Below, piece after piece: positions 26,423 to 35,595 of a stretch of 64,000 bases of DNA (positions are counted from its first letter, which is position 1; every line of letters starts with the position of its first letter). Origin of the DNA: Flavobacterium psychrophilum (GTDB lineage: Bacteria > Bacteroidota > Bacteroidia > Flavobacteriales > Flavobacteriaceae). The notes under the pieces were generated by a model that did no database searches, was not told the DNA's origin, and worked only from the letters and a program-made list of their open reading frames with translations. The translations under genes were made by a program, and so were the position numbers. Where the stretch lies: positions 50,652-114,651 of the forward strand of contig CAMAQD010000012.1 of NCBI GenBank assembly GCA_945860385.1, in the 5' to 3' direction.

Positions 26423-27523
26423 TTGGAAAACAGAAATGCAAAACACTCAGCACTTCACGAAAAAGATGGAATTTCACCTCCCGAAATGATCAGTCAAAAT
26501 GCTTTGGAACAAATTCAGAAATTCAGAAAAAAACAACCTTCTTCAAAAGAATTAATTGACGGGATTTTATGTGGAAATATTGCTGATTTAAGCCGAGCGA
26601 TTACTCTGGTCGAAAGTACCAATGCAAATCATTTGGCGAAAGCCAATGAAATCATCAATGCTTGTTTGCCGTGTGCAAATAAATCGGTAAGAATAGGAAT
26701 CACGGGAGTTCCCGGTGTGGGAAAAAGTACCTTCATTGAAGCTTTTGGCAAACATTTGACTTCTTTTGGAAAAAAAGTAGCTGTTTTAGCCGTTGACCCA
26801 AGCAGCACCATTTCACACGGAAGCATTTTGGGAGATAAAACCCGAATGGAAGAATTGGTAAAAGACCCAAATGCCTACATTAGACCTTCGGCATCGGGAG
26901 AAACTTTGGGCGGTGTTGCAAGAAAAACCAGAGAAACCATCACACTTTGCGAAGCGGCAGGATTTGACACCATTCTCATAGAAACCGTTGGTGTGGGACA
27001 AAGCGAAACTGCGGTTCACAGTATGGTAGATTTCTTTTTACTGTTGAAAATTTCAGGTGCTGGTGACGAATTGCAAGGCATCAAGCGTGGCATTATGGAA
27101 ATGGCCGATGCGATAGTCATTAACAAAGCCGATGGAGATAATATCAAGAAAGCACATTTAGCAAAACTAGAATTCAACAGAGCTTTACATTTATTTCCAA
27201 CCAAAAAATCAGGTTGGACACCCACAACTTCAACTTGCAGTTCCATAACTCACGACAGAATTCCCGAAGTTTGGGAAACAATTGAAAAGTATCTTGAACT
27301 TACTATAGGAAATAACTATTTTTTTGAAAAACGAAAGGAGCAAAATCAGTATTGGATGTTGGAAACCATTAACGAACAACTGAAAACCAACTTTTACAAT
27401 CATCCTGAAATTCAAAAGCTTTTAGAGAACCATAAAAAAGCGGTACAAAACGATGAAATATCACCCTTTGCAGCCGCTCAAGAATTATTGAATGTGTACC
27501 AAAATTACAAGAAATTATCCTGA
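26423..27523 (+). CDS. meaB: Methylmalonyl-CoA mutase-associated GTPase MeaB
   Basis: The 366-residue G3E GTPase shows Walker A GVPGVGKST, AVDPSSTISHGSILGDKTRM (switch region), IRPSASGETLGGVARKTRET and the base-recognition loop NKADGD. MeaB protects and reloads adenosylcobalamin-dependent methylmalonyl-CoA mutase. The mutase genes are not in the window. The start is a TTG at 26423; MENRNAKHSALHEKDG resembles the N-terminus I remember from flavobacterial MeaB proteins, so a later ATG is less likely. Its last 19 bases overlap the convergent epimerase gene. Confidence 0.92.
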   Translation: MENRNAKHSALHEKDGISPPEMISQNALEQIQKFRKKQPSSKELIDGILCGNIADLSRAITLVESTNANHLAKANEIINACLPCANKSVRIGITGVPGVGKSTFIEAFGKHLTSFGKKVAVLAVDPSSTISHGSILGDKTRMEELVKDPNAYIRPSASGETLGGVARKTRETITLCEAAGFDTILIETVGVGQSETAVHSMVDFFLLLKISGAGDELQGIKRGIMEMADAIVINKADGDNIKKAHLAKLEFNRALHLFPTKKSGWTPTTSTCSSITHDRIPEVWETIEKYLELTIGNNYFFEKRKEQNQYWMLETINEQLKTNFYNHPEIQKLLENHKKAVQNDEISPFAAAQELLNVYQNYKKLS

Positions 27524-28446
27524 TACCATTTCACTTGTTCTTCTAAGCCTTCTTTCAAACTCGTTTGCGGATTATAGTCTAGTAATTTTCTGGCCTTATC
27601 AATTACAGCATTAGTTCTCATTTGATCTCCAGCTCTTGCATCAACTATATTAATAGCAATTTTTTTATTCAGAATCTGTTCGACAATTTCGATTCCTTGC
27701 TGAGTGGTATTTTCGACTTCTGTTCCCAAATTGATGATTTCATTGTTAACCAAATCTTCTTTGCTAATAACACTTACTACACCATCAACAATATCCTGAA
27801 CATAAGTAAAACTCCGCAAGTGCTTCTCACTTCCTTTAAACAACGGAAAAGGGATGTTGTGAAAAGCATTGGCAATCAATTTTGTATATAATTTTTCAGG
27901 TCTTTCGCGTGGCCCATAAACTGAATACAATCTGAGGGAACAAGCTTTGATTTTTCCAGCTCGGCTGCTAGCCAGAACTAACTGTTCGGCAGCCAATTTA
28001 GTAACTCCGTAAAACGATGCTGGCGTTGGAGCAACAGTCTCATCAAAAGTGGCATTAATGCCGTAAATCGAAGATGTGGCAATGTTTACAAAAAGTTTAA
28101 GATTCTGATTTTTAAGAGCAAAATCCAATATGTTTTTTGTGCTAATTACATTATTCCCTAAATAATCTTCAAAACTTGAAGAAGAAGAAATTCCGGGTTG
28201 AGCAGCAAAATGAAAGATATAATCGAAATCAGTTGGCAAAACATTCAGTTGGTCAGGAAACCTAAGATCTAACTTTTCTATTTTAATTCCTTTAATTTTT
28301 AACACACTTGCATTCATTTCTTTTAAAGAAACATCGTAATAATTCGAAAAATTATCCAACCCTACAACTTCATTTCCAATGGATTGTAGGCGTTCAGCAA
28401 CATGGGATCCAATGTATCCAGCTGCTCCTGTTATTAGTATTTTCAT
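27505..28446 (-). CDS. NAD-dependent nucleotide-sugar epimerase/dehydratase (extended SDR)
   Basis: This 313-residue protein has the Rossmann motif TGAAGYIGSHVAERL, VVGLDNFSNYYD, a YGVTK catalytic YxxxK, and RLYSVYGPRERPE. These place it near UDP-glucose/UDP-glucuronate 4-epimerases. Ser and Thr of the catalytic triad lie in ATSSIYG. It starts five bases after the stop of the ArnT-like gene, so both belong to one minus-strand operon, with the ArnT-like gene first. It may prepare the sugar that the divergent GT2 loads on a lipid carrier. The exact sugar is unknown. Confidence 0.87.
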   Translation of the reverse strand: MKILITGAAGYIGSHVAERLQSIGNEVVGLDNFSNYYDVSLKEMNASVLKIKGIKIEKLDLRFPDQLNVLPTDFDYIFHFAAQPGISSSSSFEDYLGNNVISTKNILDFALKNQNLKLFVNIATSSIYGINATFDETVAPTPASFYGVTKLAAEQLVLASSRAGKIKACSLRLYSVYGPRERPEKLYTKLIANAFHNIPFPLFKGSEKHLRSFTYVQDIVDGVVSVISKEDLVNNEIINLGTEVENTTQQGIEIVEQILNKKIAINIVDARAGDQMRTNAVIDKARKLLDYNPQTSLKEGLEEQVKWYQDNFL

Positions 28447-28451
28447 AGTAT

Positions 28452-30149
28452 TTATTCCTCCTTGATGTTTGTTTTTTTAATTTGTAAAAGGTACGCTTTT
28501 TCTAAAATAGCATCGCGAGTGTTTGGATTTAAAAACTTTAAATTTAATCTTGTAATTCTATAATGGTCTATTTCAATTTTTTTAGACCATTGAACGTTTT
28601 TTCCACTTAACTCTTTCATCTGATCCTCATAAACAAACAACCATTTACTGTCCATTTTATCCTCAGAAACAGTTTCAACATTAATCCTGGGGGTTAATCT
28701 GTTAGTATAAAAATCTAAAGACCAACTATTGTAATCTCCAGACAACATAAATACATCATTAGGATTTATGTTTTGTTTATTAATAAGCAAAGCGGCGTTA
28801 TTTCCAGCTTGAAATTGTAATAGTTTGGGATAAAACTGAGTATTTAAACTAAAGTTTATAAAAACCATATAATAAACAGAAATCAATACTAATTTTTGAG
28901 CACTATTTTTTTTAGAAACAATAATGTAAACTAAAATAGAGATTAACATTAAATCACAAATAAGCCAAGCTATATGGGGTAAAGGGAAAGACCACAAAAT
29001 AATAAATAGCACAAAAATACTTCCTAAAGATAATAACACATATTGTATGACCATTAATATTTTTATTGTTTTTATCTTATTAGTTTCAAATAAATTGATA
29101 ATATATCCCGCAACTAAAACACATAAAATGGGCAGAAGGCTATTTAAATAATGGGGCAATTTAAATTTTGAAGAACTTATGACAATCATAATTATCAGAA
29201 ATCCAATTGAGCTCAATGCTTCAGTATCTGATTGATATTTAAACTTTGTTTCAATAAAAAATTTTATTTTGGAATATAAAGCTAAATACGCCATCACCGA
29301 CCACGGAAGAAAAGCCCACAAAAGTGTGTGAAAAAAGAAAAAATAATCAGGACTTGTTTGAGTAAAACCCGAAGCTGTCAATCTATTAAAACTTTGATCC
29401 CACAGTATAAATCGAATTCCAGAAACATTAGATTGTCCTTGTATTATTTTTTCAGGATGCAAATCAAACTGAACATAATATGCATATAATACAGGGCTTA
29501 TTGCCAATGCTAAAGTAATAATTGCAATAATTATTTTCCAGTTCCAAATCGCTTTCCATTTTCTATTATAGGCAATATAACTTACAAGACAAATTACAGG
29601 AACAAAAACGCCCAATTGTCCTTTAGAAGAAAATGCAATTGCGACTCCGATTGTTCCTAGAATTACATTTACAAGTCGATTGTGATTTACGTACAAAACG
29701 AGTTGCCATATCCCAAAAATAGTTGCACCAGTCAAAACCGCATCAGTTCTAACATCGTGATTGGCTAAAATAATGGCTTGAGCGGATAAAAAAACGAGTG
29801 ACGCTAAATGGCCTGCTTGAAGTCCATAAAATTCCTTTGCCAGACGATTAGTAGAATAAGCTCCTATAATTGTAAATAAAAGAGCTGGAATTCTATATGC
29901 CCATTGAGAAATTCCAAAAAACTTAAAAGATAATGCAGCTAACCAAAAATGCATATGTGGCTTGTCGAGATAATCTTGACCTCCTTTATAAATATTTAAA
30001 AAATCATTTTCCAAATACATTCGCATAGCCATAGTGGCATGTTGGGCAGAATCATTTTCCATTAATGGAATCCATAATCCTGAAAAATAAACTACAGTAA
30101 GTAAAATGTATAATGGGATATAATCTTTTTTTGAAAGGAATACGTACAT
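28452..30149 (-). CDS. ArnT/PMT-like GT-C glycosyltransferase
   Basis: The 565-residue protein has about a dozen membrane helices. After the first helix comes ENDSAQHATMAMRMYLENDFL, the acidic periplasmic loop of GT39/GT83 enzymes, and DKPHMHFWLAALSFKFFG matches the PMT_2 signature. Such enzymes transfer a sugar from a polyprenyl-phosphate donor to lipid A, protein or glycan on the periplasmic side. The C-terminal 150 residues form a soluble domain. It is first in its operon, with a minus-7 element at 30212-30219, and divergent to a gene that would make the lipid-linked donor. Confidence 0.88.
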   Translation of the reverse strand: MYVFLSKKDYIPLYILLTVVYFSGLWIPLMENDSAQHATMAMRMYLENDFLNIYKGGQDYLDKPHMHFWLAALSFKFFGISQWAYRIPALLFTIIGAYSTNRLAKEFYGLQAGHLASLVFLSAQAIILANHDVRTDAVLTGATIFGIWQLVLYVNHNRLVNVILGTIGVAIAFSSKGQLGVFVPVICLVSYIAYNRKWKAIWNWKIIIAIITLALAISPVLYAYYVQFDLHPEKIIQGQSNVSGIRFILWDQSFNRLTASGFTQTSPDYFFFFHTLLWAFLPWSVMAYLALYSKIKFFIETKFKYQSDTEALSSIGFLIIMIVISSSKFKLPHYLNSLLPILCVLVAGYIINLFETNKIKTIKILMVIQYVLLSLGSIFVLFIILWSFPLPHIAWLICDLMLISILVYIIVSKKNSAQKLVLISVYYMVFINFSLNTQFYPKLLQFQAGNNAALLINKQNINPNDVFMLSGDYNSWSLDFYTNRLTPRINVETVSEDKMDSKWLFVYEDQMKELSGKNVQWSKKIEIDHYRITRLNLKFLNPNTRDAILEKAYLLQIKKTNIKEE

Positions 30150-30211
30150 TGATATGCTTTAGGTGAAGTTAATATTTTAAAAACCAGATTAAATAGAGTT
30201 AAAATAATCGT

Positions 30212-30219
30212 CAAATATA
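30212..30219 (-). promoter_or_regulatory. Minus-7 element of the ArnT-like operon
   Basis: On the minus strand the sequence reads TATATTTG, an exact TAnnTTTG match, 63 bp before the ArnT-like ATG. It is identical to the minus-7 element of the divergent GT2 operon. Confidence 0.6.
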
Positions 30220-30280
30220 ATTAACAAATTTAAGAAAAGATTTCTTATCGAGAACTAAATACAAAATTGGTTTATTGTTT

Positions 30281-30288
30281 TATATTTG
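30281..30288 (+). promoter_or_regulatory. Minus-7 element of the GT2/flippase-like/phosphatase operon
   Basis: TATATTTG is an exact TAnnTTTG match 20 bp before the GT2 ATG, giving a leader near 13 nt. TTGG at 30267-30270 lies too close to be a standard minus-33 box. Confidence 0.6.
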
Positions 30289-30308
30289 CAGCATAAATAT
30301 ATTGTGCT

Positions 30309-31265
30309 ATGAACAGCTTAACTCCATTTTTATCAATCGTAATTCCTGTTTATAATGAAGAGGGAAATGTTGGTTTATTAACTGAGTCTATCGAAAATGG
30401 TTTAAAAGATTATCAATATGAAATTATTTATATTGATGATTTTTCTAACGATAACACCCGAAAAGAAATAAAAGATTTAAATAACCCCAATGTTGTTTTA
30501 ATAGAGCTAAAAAGAAACTATGGTCAAAGTTCAGCTCTTGCAGCAGGCATTGATTATGCAAAAGGAGATTACATTGTTACAATGGATGGAGATATGCAAA
30601 ATGACCCATCTGATATTCCTGAGATGTTAGCGCTAGCTATTAAAGAAGACTGGGATTTGGTTACGGGAATTCGTCAAAAAAGAAAAGACAATTTTGTTAG
30701 AACGCTACCGTCCAAAATAGCCAATTATATTATTAGAAAATCGACAAAACTACATATTACAGATGCAGGTTGTGCCTTAAAGGTAATGACTGCCGAAACC
30801 GCAAAAAACCTTCCTCTTTATGGAGAATTACACCGATTTATAGCCTTAAATGCACATATTGACGGGGCTCGAATTACTGAGATTCCAGTAAAACATCATG
30901 CAAGGCATTTAGGCGTTTCAAAATATGGATTAGGAAGGACTTTTAAGGTCATCAATGATCTTTTATTGATTCTTTTTCAGCGGAAATACTTGCAAAATCC
31001 CCTATATCTATTTGGGAATTTGGGAATGACTTTTTTTGGCCTTGGAGTAGTTATTAATTTTTATTTATTAGTAGTTAAATTAATGGGAAATGATATTGGA
31101 ACAAGACCTTTACTAATACTAGGTATCTTGCTAATTTTGGTAGGAATTCAGTTTTTTACTATAGGAATTGTCACCGATTTGTTGATGAGAACCTATTATG
31201 AATCTCAAAATAAAACGCCTTATAAGATTAGACATATTAGAACCTACACTAATGAAAATAGATAG
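30309..31265 (+). CDS. Polyprenyl-phosphate glycosyltransferase (DPM1/GtrB-like GT2)
   Basis: This 318-residue enzyme has the GT2 start FLSIVIPVYNEEGNVGLL, YIDDFSND, and MDGDMQNDPSDIPEM as the DXD region. The DPM1-like LKRNYGQSSALAAGIDYAKGDYI is present, and two C-terminal membrane helices (LFGNLGMTFFGLGVVINFYL and LLILGILLILVGIQFF). Family members load a sugar from a nucleotide donor on undecaprenyl or dolichyl phosphate. The product would serve the ArnT-like transferase next door. The protein is a paralogue of the GT2 at 41943. It overlaps the next gene by 14 bases. Confidence 0.92.
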   Translation: MNSLTPFLSIVIPVYNEEGNVGLLTESIENGLKDYQYEIIYIDDFSNDNTRKEIKDLNNPNVVLIELKRNYGQSSALAAGIDYAKGDYIVTMDGDMQNDPSDIPEMLALAIKEDWDLVTGIRQKRKDNFVRTLPSKIANYIIRKSTKLHITDAGCALKVMTAETAKNLPLYGELHRFIALNAHIDGARITEIPVKHHARHLGVSKYGLGRTFKVINDLLLILFQRKYLQNPLYLFGNLGMTFFGLGVVINFYLLVVKLMGNDIGTRPLLILGILLILVGIQFFTIGIVTDLLMRTYYESQNKTPYKIRHIRTYTNENR

Positions 31266-32109
31266 AAAATTAGTTTTTACTTTTCTTAAAATTGCTCTTA
31301 CATTCATTTTGTTATATGTAGTATTTTCAAATATTCCGTTGAAAGAAATTTGGGTAATATTAAAACAATCCAATCCTTTTCTACTATTTTTAGCTGCGAT
31401 TAGTTTTGTTCTATCACAATTAGTTTCAGCCAATCGATTATTAGCATTATTCAAATGGTCCGGCTTTGTTTTAGATTCAAAAAAAAATTACATCCTGTAT
31501 TTGGTTGGAATGTTTTACAATTTTTTTATTCCTGGCGGCATAGGAGGAGATGCTTACAAGATTTACATATTGAATAAAGAATACAAATGGCCTGTAAAAA
31601 AACTAACTTCAGTAGTTTTTATAGACCGACTTATGGGGCTAATTGCGATAGGAATATTATTAATCATTTTTTGTTTTTTTATTCCTTTTTTTACTCAAGA
31701 AAATTTATTTTGGCTATTATTTGTCGTGCTTGTAATTGGACTTTTCTTTTCCTATTTCTTTATAAAATGGTTATTTCCTTTTTATTTGGGAATATCACTA
31801 AAATCAGTTTTAAAGTCAATTTTGATACAACTTTTACAATGTTTGTGTATTATATTGCTACTTTCAAGCATATCTGAGACGGATGACTACATCAAATATA
31901 TAATTGCTTTTTTACTCTCTTCTGTGCTTTCTATATTCTCGTTTTCGGGAATAGGAGTCAGAGAAATGATATTATTTCAAGCATCTACACTATTAGTTTT
32001 TGATTCAACCAAAGCCGTAACGATAGGACTTTTATTTTCAATACTAACAGCCTTTGTGTCTCTATTTGGAATTTATTTTCATTTTAAGAATTCAAAAATG
32101 AAAGACTAA
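31252..32109 (+). CDS. Flippase-like membrane protein (lysylphosphatidylglycerol synthase TM domain, UPF0104)
   Basis: The 285-residue protein has seven or more membrane segments and the family core FFIPGGIGGDAYKIYILNKE, followed by VVFIDRLMGLIAIGI. The C-terminal SFSGIGVREMILFQASTL is also typical. It consists only of the integral membrane domain, with no LPG synthase domain. I chose ATG 31252 (MKIDRKLVF) over ATG 31198, because the longer start overlaps the GT2 gene by 68 bases and adds a basic stretch. It may move the lipid-linked sugar to the periplasmic side; that role is inferred from context. Confidence 0.86.
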   Translation: MKIDRKLVFTFLKIALTFILLYVVFSNIPLKEIWVILKQSNPFLLFLAAISFVLSQLVSANRLLALFKWSGFVLDSKKNYILYLVGMFYNFFIPGGIGGDAYKIYILNKEYKWPVKKLTSVVFIDRLMGLIAIGILLIIFCFFIPFFTQENLFWLLFVVLVIGLFFSYFFIKWLFPFYLGISLKSVLKSILIQLLQCLCIILLLSSISETDDYIKYIIAFLLSSVLSIFSFSGIGVREMILFQASTLLVFDSTKAVTIGLLFSILTAFVSLFGIYFHFKNSKMKD

Positions 32110-32163
32110 CAAAAAAGGGGCTTATAGAAATATCTTTAAAAATTAATTTAAAAATAAAGTAAA

Positions 32164-32733
32164 ATGAGATTGAACAAAAAAATTTTAATTGTCGTTGCAA
32201 TAATTGTTGGTATTGGAGTTGGAAAATATGTTTATGATTACAACATCAATCACAATTTTGAAACCATCACCGAAGGAAAAGTTTATAAATCAGGTGTAAT
32301 TCCACCCGATGAATTGGAGGATTATATCAAAAAATACAATATAAAATCCGTTGTCGATCTGCGTTTTCCTGGAACTGGAGATGATGTAAACAACCCTGAA
32401 ATACCTGCGGAACTTACCGCTGAAAAAGAGGCAATTGCCAAAATAAAAGGGGTCAATTATTTCAACAATGGGTCTGACCAAGTTCCAAATCAGAAAAATT
32501 TAGATTTGTTTTTCTCAATTATGGATAAAAAAGAAAATTATCCCGTTCTAATTCATTGTTATCACGGAGTGGGAAGAGCAGAAATGTATTCAGCGCTTTA
32601 CAGAATTGAATATGAAAATATGAAGCCAGAGGAAGCCAGAACTAGCACTCGTCTTTTAACCAAATGGAGTTCTTTTGATTTAGGAACCCCAAAAGGAGAT
32701 TATTTGCATCAATACAAAAAAACAAAGAAATAG
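32164..32733 (+). CDS. Membrane-anchored protein tyrosine/dual-specificity phosphatase-like protein
   Basis: The 189-residue protein has one N-terminal helix (KILIVVAIIVGIGVGKYVY) and a phosphatase domain. The signature Cys132-YHGVG-Arg138 (CX5R) is in IHCYHGVGRAEMYSALYR, and VVDLRFPG precedes it at the usual distance. A WPD-type acid is not certain; D105 in NNGSDQVPNQ is a candidate. It follows the flippase-like gene by 54 bp. With the polyprenyl-phosphate enzymes next to it, a lipid phosphate or sugar phosphate substrate is as likely as phosphotyrosine. It probably faces the periplasm. Confidence 0.82.
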   Translation: MRLNKKILIVVAIIVGIGVGKYVYDYNINHNFETITEGKVYKSGVIPPDELEDYIKKYNIKSVVDLRFPGTGDDVNNPEIPAELTAEKEAIAKIKGVNYFNNGSDQVPNQKNLDLFFSIMDKKENYPVLIHCYHGVGRAEMYSALYRIEYENMKPEEARTSTRLLTKWSSFDLGTPKGDYLHQYKKTKK

Positions 32734-32734
32734 T

Positions 32735-32965
32735 CTATTCTTTTTCGTAACGTTCCATTTCTCGATCATAAAATTCATTGGCAAGAACGATAAGTCCTTC
32801 CATTTCGGCATTTAACTCGCTTTCGTCAAGATCTTCGGCTTCTTCCATAAATTCGACTTCATCGTCTTTTAGATTGATGATAAATCGAGGATAATCCAAA
32901 TGGATGATAAAAATATCTTCAGGAAAATCAGTGTTGTCGCCTAGTAAAAATTTTGGTAATTCCAT
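32735..32965 (-). CDS. Small acidic conserved protein of unknown function
   Basis: This 76-residue protein is very acidic, with 24 Asp/Glu residues. It begins MELPKFLLGDNTDFPEDIFIIHLDYPRFIINL and ends in an acidic helix (EAEDLDESELNAEMEGL...). I know no named domain for it, but it reads like the short soluble proteins conserved among flavobacteria. It ends one base from the convergent phosphatase gene. The prohibitin-like gene lies upstream in the same direction, with a dyad element in between. Confidence 0.7.
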   Translation of the reverse strand: MELPKFLLGDNTDFPEDIFIIHLDYPRFIINLKDDEVEFMEEAEDLDESELNAEMEGLIVLANEFYDREMERYEKE

Positions 32966-32993
32966 ATAATAAGGTTAATCGTTTAATTGGATA

Positions 32994-33031
32994 TTTGGTT
33001 AACCGATTAAACAATTAACCGGTTAACCAAA
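32994..33031. repeat. Dyad with 12-bp arms between the prohibitin-like and acidic-protein genes
   Basis: TTTGGTTAACCG at 32994-33005 and CGGTTAACCAAA at 33020-33031 are perfectly complementary around a 14-base centre. A related GGTTAATCG motif occurs at 32972. It may be a weak terminator of the minus-strand prohibitin-like gene. Confidence 0.65.
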
Positions 33032-33035
33032 AAAA

Positions 33036-33944
33036 TTATTTATCGGACAAAATTACTGGCGCACTTCCTTTTCCCATAAAAATGATTTTGGTATTGGCAG
33101 ATGTAGCGATTTCTTTTTGTGCTTTAATTTGTTCGTATTGCAATTGTTTATCGGTTAATCCCGTTGAAATAATCCTCTGATAATCAGCAATACCTTGTGC
33201 TTCTACCCGTTTTCGTTCGGCTTCTTGTTTCTCTTTTTGAAGAACAAACGTCATTTTCTGGGCATCTTGCTCCGCGTTAATTTTACTTTCAATAGTTTTC
33301 TTTACTGAAGCTGGAAGATTGATGTTTCTGATCAAAAGTTGTTCTAAAATCAGACCTCTAGTTTTAAAATCATCTTCAATACTTTTAAAAATTCGTTGTT
33401 GAAATTCGTTTCTTTTGGTTGAATACAAAGCAACTGCATCATAATAAACAGCGTTGTCACGAATACGTGTTCTGGTAACGGGACGCACAATTTTGTCTGT
33501 ATAATTCACCCCAATTTGCTTGAATATTTTTGGCGCATCGACCGCTGAAATTTTGTATAAAACGGTTAAATCAATTACCACTTCCAAACCATCATTCGAC
33601 AGCACTCTAATGGCATCATCGCCTTCTTGCGCACCTTCATTGTGATCCGCAGACATCGTGTAATTCTGGGTTTGAATGTCAAAATCAGTTACGTCTAGTA
33701 GCGGGTTTATCAAATGTAATCCACTTTCTAAAACATCAGGTTGAACGCTTCCATAAAGGGACTTCACACCTACTTTTCCAGCATCAATCTGCTTAAACAT
33801 CGAGGAAAAAATTCCCAAAACAATCACAAAAATCCCAATCAATTTGAATGCATTGGAAAACTTGAATAACGGATTTCCTGCATTGCTTCTTAAAGCAAAA
33901 CTCAAAATCAGTAAAATAACCCCAATAATAATTAATAGTATCAT
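33036..33944 (-). CDS. Prohibitin/SPFH-domain membrane protein
   Basis: The 302-residue protein has an N-terminal membrane region (ILLIIIGVILLILSFAL and LIGIFVIVLGIFSSMF). The SPFH/Band 7 domain follows, with DAGKVGVKSLYGSVQPDVLESGLHLINP and VVIDLTVLYKISAVDAPKIF. A long coiled-coil helix (INAEQDAQKMTFVLQKEKQEAERKRVEAQGIADYQ) comes before the tail. Prohibitin-type proteins form large membrane rings that organise microdomains and FtsH-type proteases. No protease gene is adjacent. It appears to be transcribed alone or with the acidic protein gene. Confidence 0.92.
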   Translation of the reverse strand: MILLIIIGVILLILSFALRSNAGNPLFKFSNAFKLIGIFVIVLGIFSSMFKQIDAGKVGVKSLYGSVQPDVLESGLHLINPLLDVTDFDIQTQNYTMSADHNEGAQEGDDAIRVLSNDGLEVVIDLTVLYKISAVDAPKIFKQIGVNYTDKIVRPVTRTRIRDNAVYYDAVALYSTKRNEFQQRIFKSIEDDFKTRGLILEQLLIRNINLPASVKKTIESKINAEQDAQKMTFVLQKEKQEAERKRVEAQGIADYQRIISTGLTDKQLQYEQIKAQKEIATSANTKIIFMGKGSAPVILSDK

Positions 33945-34026
33945 TTTTTTGAAATTTAATTTGTTCGATAATTAGACGTTTAATCAAATTGAAAGTTACA
34001 TCATTTTAAGAAAAAACTTAAAAAAA

Positions 34027-35403
34027 TTAAAGGTTTTCCAATGCCAATTTTTTGGTCAATCTCGCAAAGCGAATATACAAAAATAAAGCTGCCGCCGTTA
34101 ATCCTGCCAAAAGTCCAATCCAGATTCCCGTTGCGCCCAAATCAGTATGCTTTCCTAAATAATAAGAAATCGGGAAACCAACAATCCAATACGCCACAAA
34201 AGTAATGTACATTGGTATTTTCACATCCTGCATCCCTCTCAAAGCACCGAGAACTACAACTTGAATCCCGTCTGAAATCTGGAATACAGCCGCCACCAAA
34301 AGTAATTTAGATGCAATAAATATGATTTCAGTATTATCCAATTGCTGTGATGCATCGGACATATTCAAAAACAAATGCGGAAGATAATTGTGAAAAATAA
34401 CGAAAATTAAGCCAAAGAAAGTTTCAACCATAATAGCCAATAAAAAAATCGAACGTGCAACAGTTATCAATTGTTTGTAATCTTTCATCCCTTTGGCATT
34501 GCTCACTCGAATCATCGCCGCCACGCTAAAACCCATTGCCACCATAAAAGTGGATGATGCCAATGTCAAAGCAATTTGATTCGCCGCTTGGCTATTTTTT
34601 CCTAGAGACCCCGAAAGCCATATTGCCGCTGTAAACAAAGTCACTTCAAACAACATTTGCATCGCTGAAGGCAAACCGAGATTGATAATTTTTTTCAAGA
34701 TGGATTTCCGAATTTCCTTGAAAGTAAAATTCTTGAAATATCTTTTGAAAGCATCATTATGTCGCAGAATGTAGTGCATAAAAATCACCATCATAATTCT
34801 GGAAATCACGGTCCCCAGGGCCGCTCCCAAAATTCCCAATTTTGGAAAACCCCAAACACCATAAATCAGAACATAATTAAAGAAAATGTGAACTACATTG
34901 GCCAAATAAATAGCATACATCGAATATTTAGTTTGCGACAAACCATCGGCAAACTGCTTGTATCCCTGAAAAATAATTACCGGAATCAACGAAAAAGCAA
35001 CCCAATCAATATAAGGTGCGGCCAAATCGACAACAGCTTCGGGTTGGTTCATCAAGCGCATTATTGGCTTCGCCAAAACAATTAAAATGAATATGGCAAT
35101 TCCTAAAATCGTACACAACAACAATCCGTGATGAAAAGTAGTTCGGATTTTTTTATCATCCTTCTCGGCATCGGCTTCTGCAATCAACGGCGTAATAGCT
35201 GTCGAAAATCCAATTCCCAGCGACATTCCTATAAAAATAAAACTATTACCAAGCGAGACGGCCGCCAGTTCGGTAGAACCAAGGTTTCCAACCATAAAAT
35301 TATCTACAATTCCTATTAAGGTATGTCCGAGCATCCCCAAAATAACGGGAAAAGCCAATCGTAAATTATAGGAGAACTCTTTGGTGTATTGAGATAAAAT
35401 CAC
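34027..35403 (-). CDS. MATE-family multidrug/Na+ antiporter (NorM-like)
   Basis: This 458-residue, twelve-helix protein has FPVILGMLGHTLIGIVDNFMVGNLGSTELAAVSLGNSFIF (MATE signature with D in IVDNFMVG), GIGFSTAITPLIAEADAE and the second-half repeat. I place the start at GTG 35403 (VILSQYTKEF, read as Met). The in-frame TTG at 35424 lies inside a good minus-7 element (35422-35429) and would be untranslated. MATE exporters expel cationic drugs in exchange for Na+ or H+. It is divergent to a small outer-membrane protein gene. Confidence 0.9.
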   Translation of the reverse strand: MILSQYTKEFSYNLRLAFPVILGMLGHTLIGIVDNFMVGNLGSTELAAVSLGNSFIFIGMSLGIGFSTAITPLIAEADAEKDDKKIRTTFHHGLLLCTILGIAIFILIVLAKPIMRLMNQPEAVVDLAAPYIDWVAFSLIPVIIFQGYKQFADGLSQTKYSMYAIYLANVVHIFFNYVLIYGVWGFPKLGILGAALGTVISRIMMVIFMHYILRHNDAFKRYFKNFTFKEIRKSILKKIINLGLPSAMQMLFEVTLFTAAIWLSGSLGKNSQAANQIALTLASSTFMVAMGFSVAAMIRVSNAKGMKDYKQLITVARSIFLLAIMVETFFGLIFVIFHNYLPHLFLNMSDASQQLDNTEIIFIASKLLLVAAVFQISDGIQVVVLGALRGMQDVKIPMYITFVAYWIVGFPISYYLGKHTDLGATGIWIGLLAGLTAAALFLYIRFARLTKKLALENL

Positions 35404-35421
35404 TTTATTTTTTTTAGTTGG

Positions 35422-35453
35422 CAAAGGTAATTAGAACGAATCGATTCTATCAA
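35422..35453 (-). promoter_or_regulatory. Promoter of the MATE gene, minus-33 TTG and minus-7 TACCTTTG
   Basis: On the minus strand TTG (35451-35453) is followed after 21 bases by TACCTTTG (35429-35422), matching TTG-N17-23-TAnnTTTG. It decides the start codon: GTG 35403 lies about 12 nt after the expected transcription start. Confidence 0.65.
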
Positions 35454-35550
35454 TAGAATTTTAAAAATAAAGACAAATTTGCTGTTAAAAATCCAAAAAT
35501 TATATAACAAATCGACATAATTCTATAATAACCTCAAAAAATTCCCTTCC

Positions 35551-35558
35551 TACTTTTG
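35551..35558 (+). promoter_or_regulatory. Minus-7 element of the outer-membrane protein gene
   Basis: TACTTTTG matches TAnnTTTG, 37 bp before the ATG at 35596. Confidence 0.55.
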
Positions 35559-35595
35559 CACCGTTGTAAAAAAACGCAACACAAAAATTAAATTT

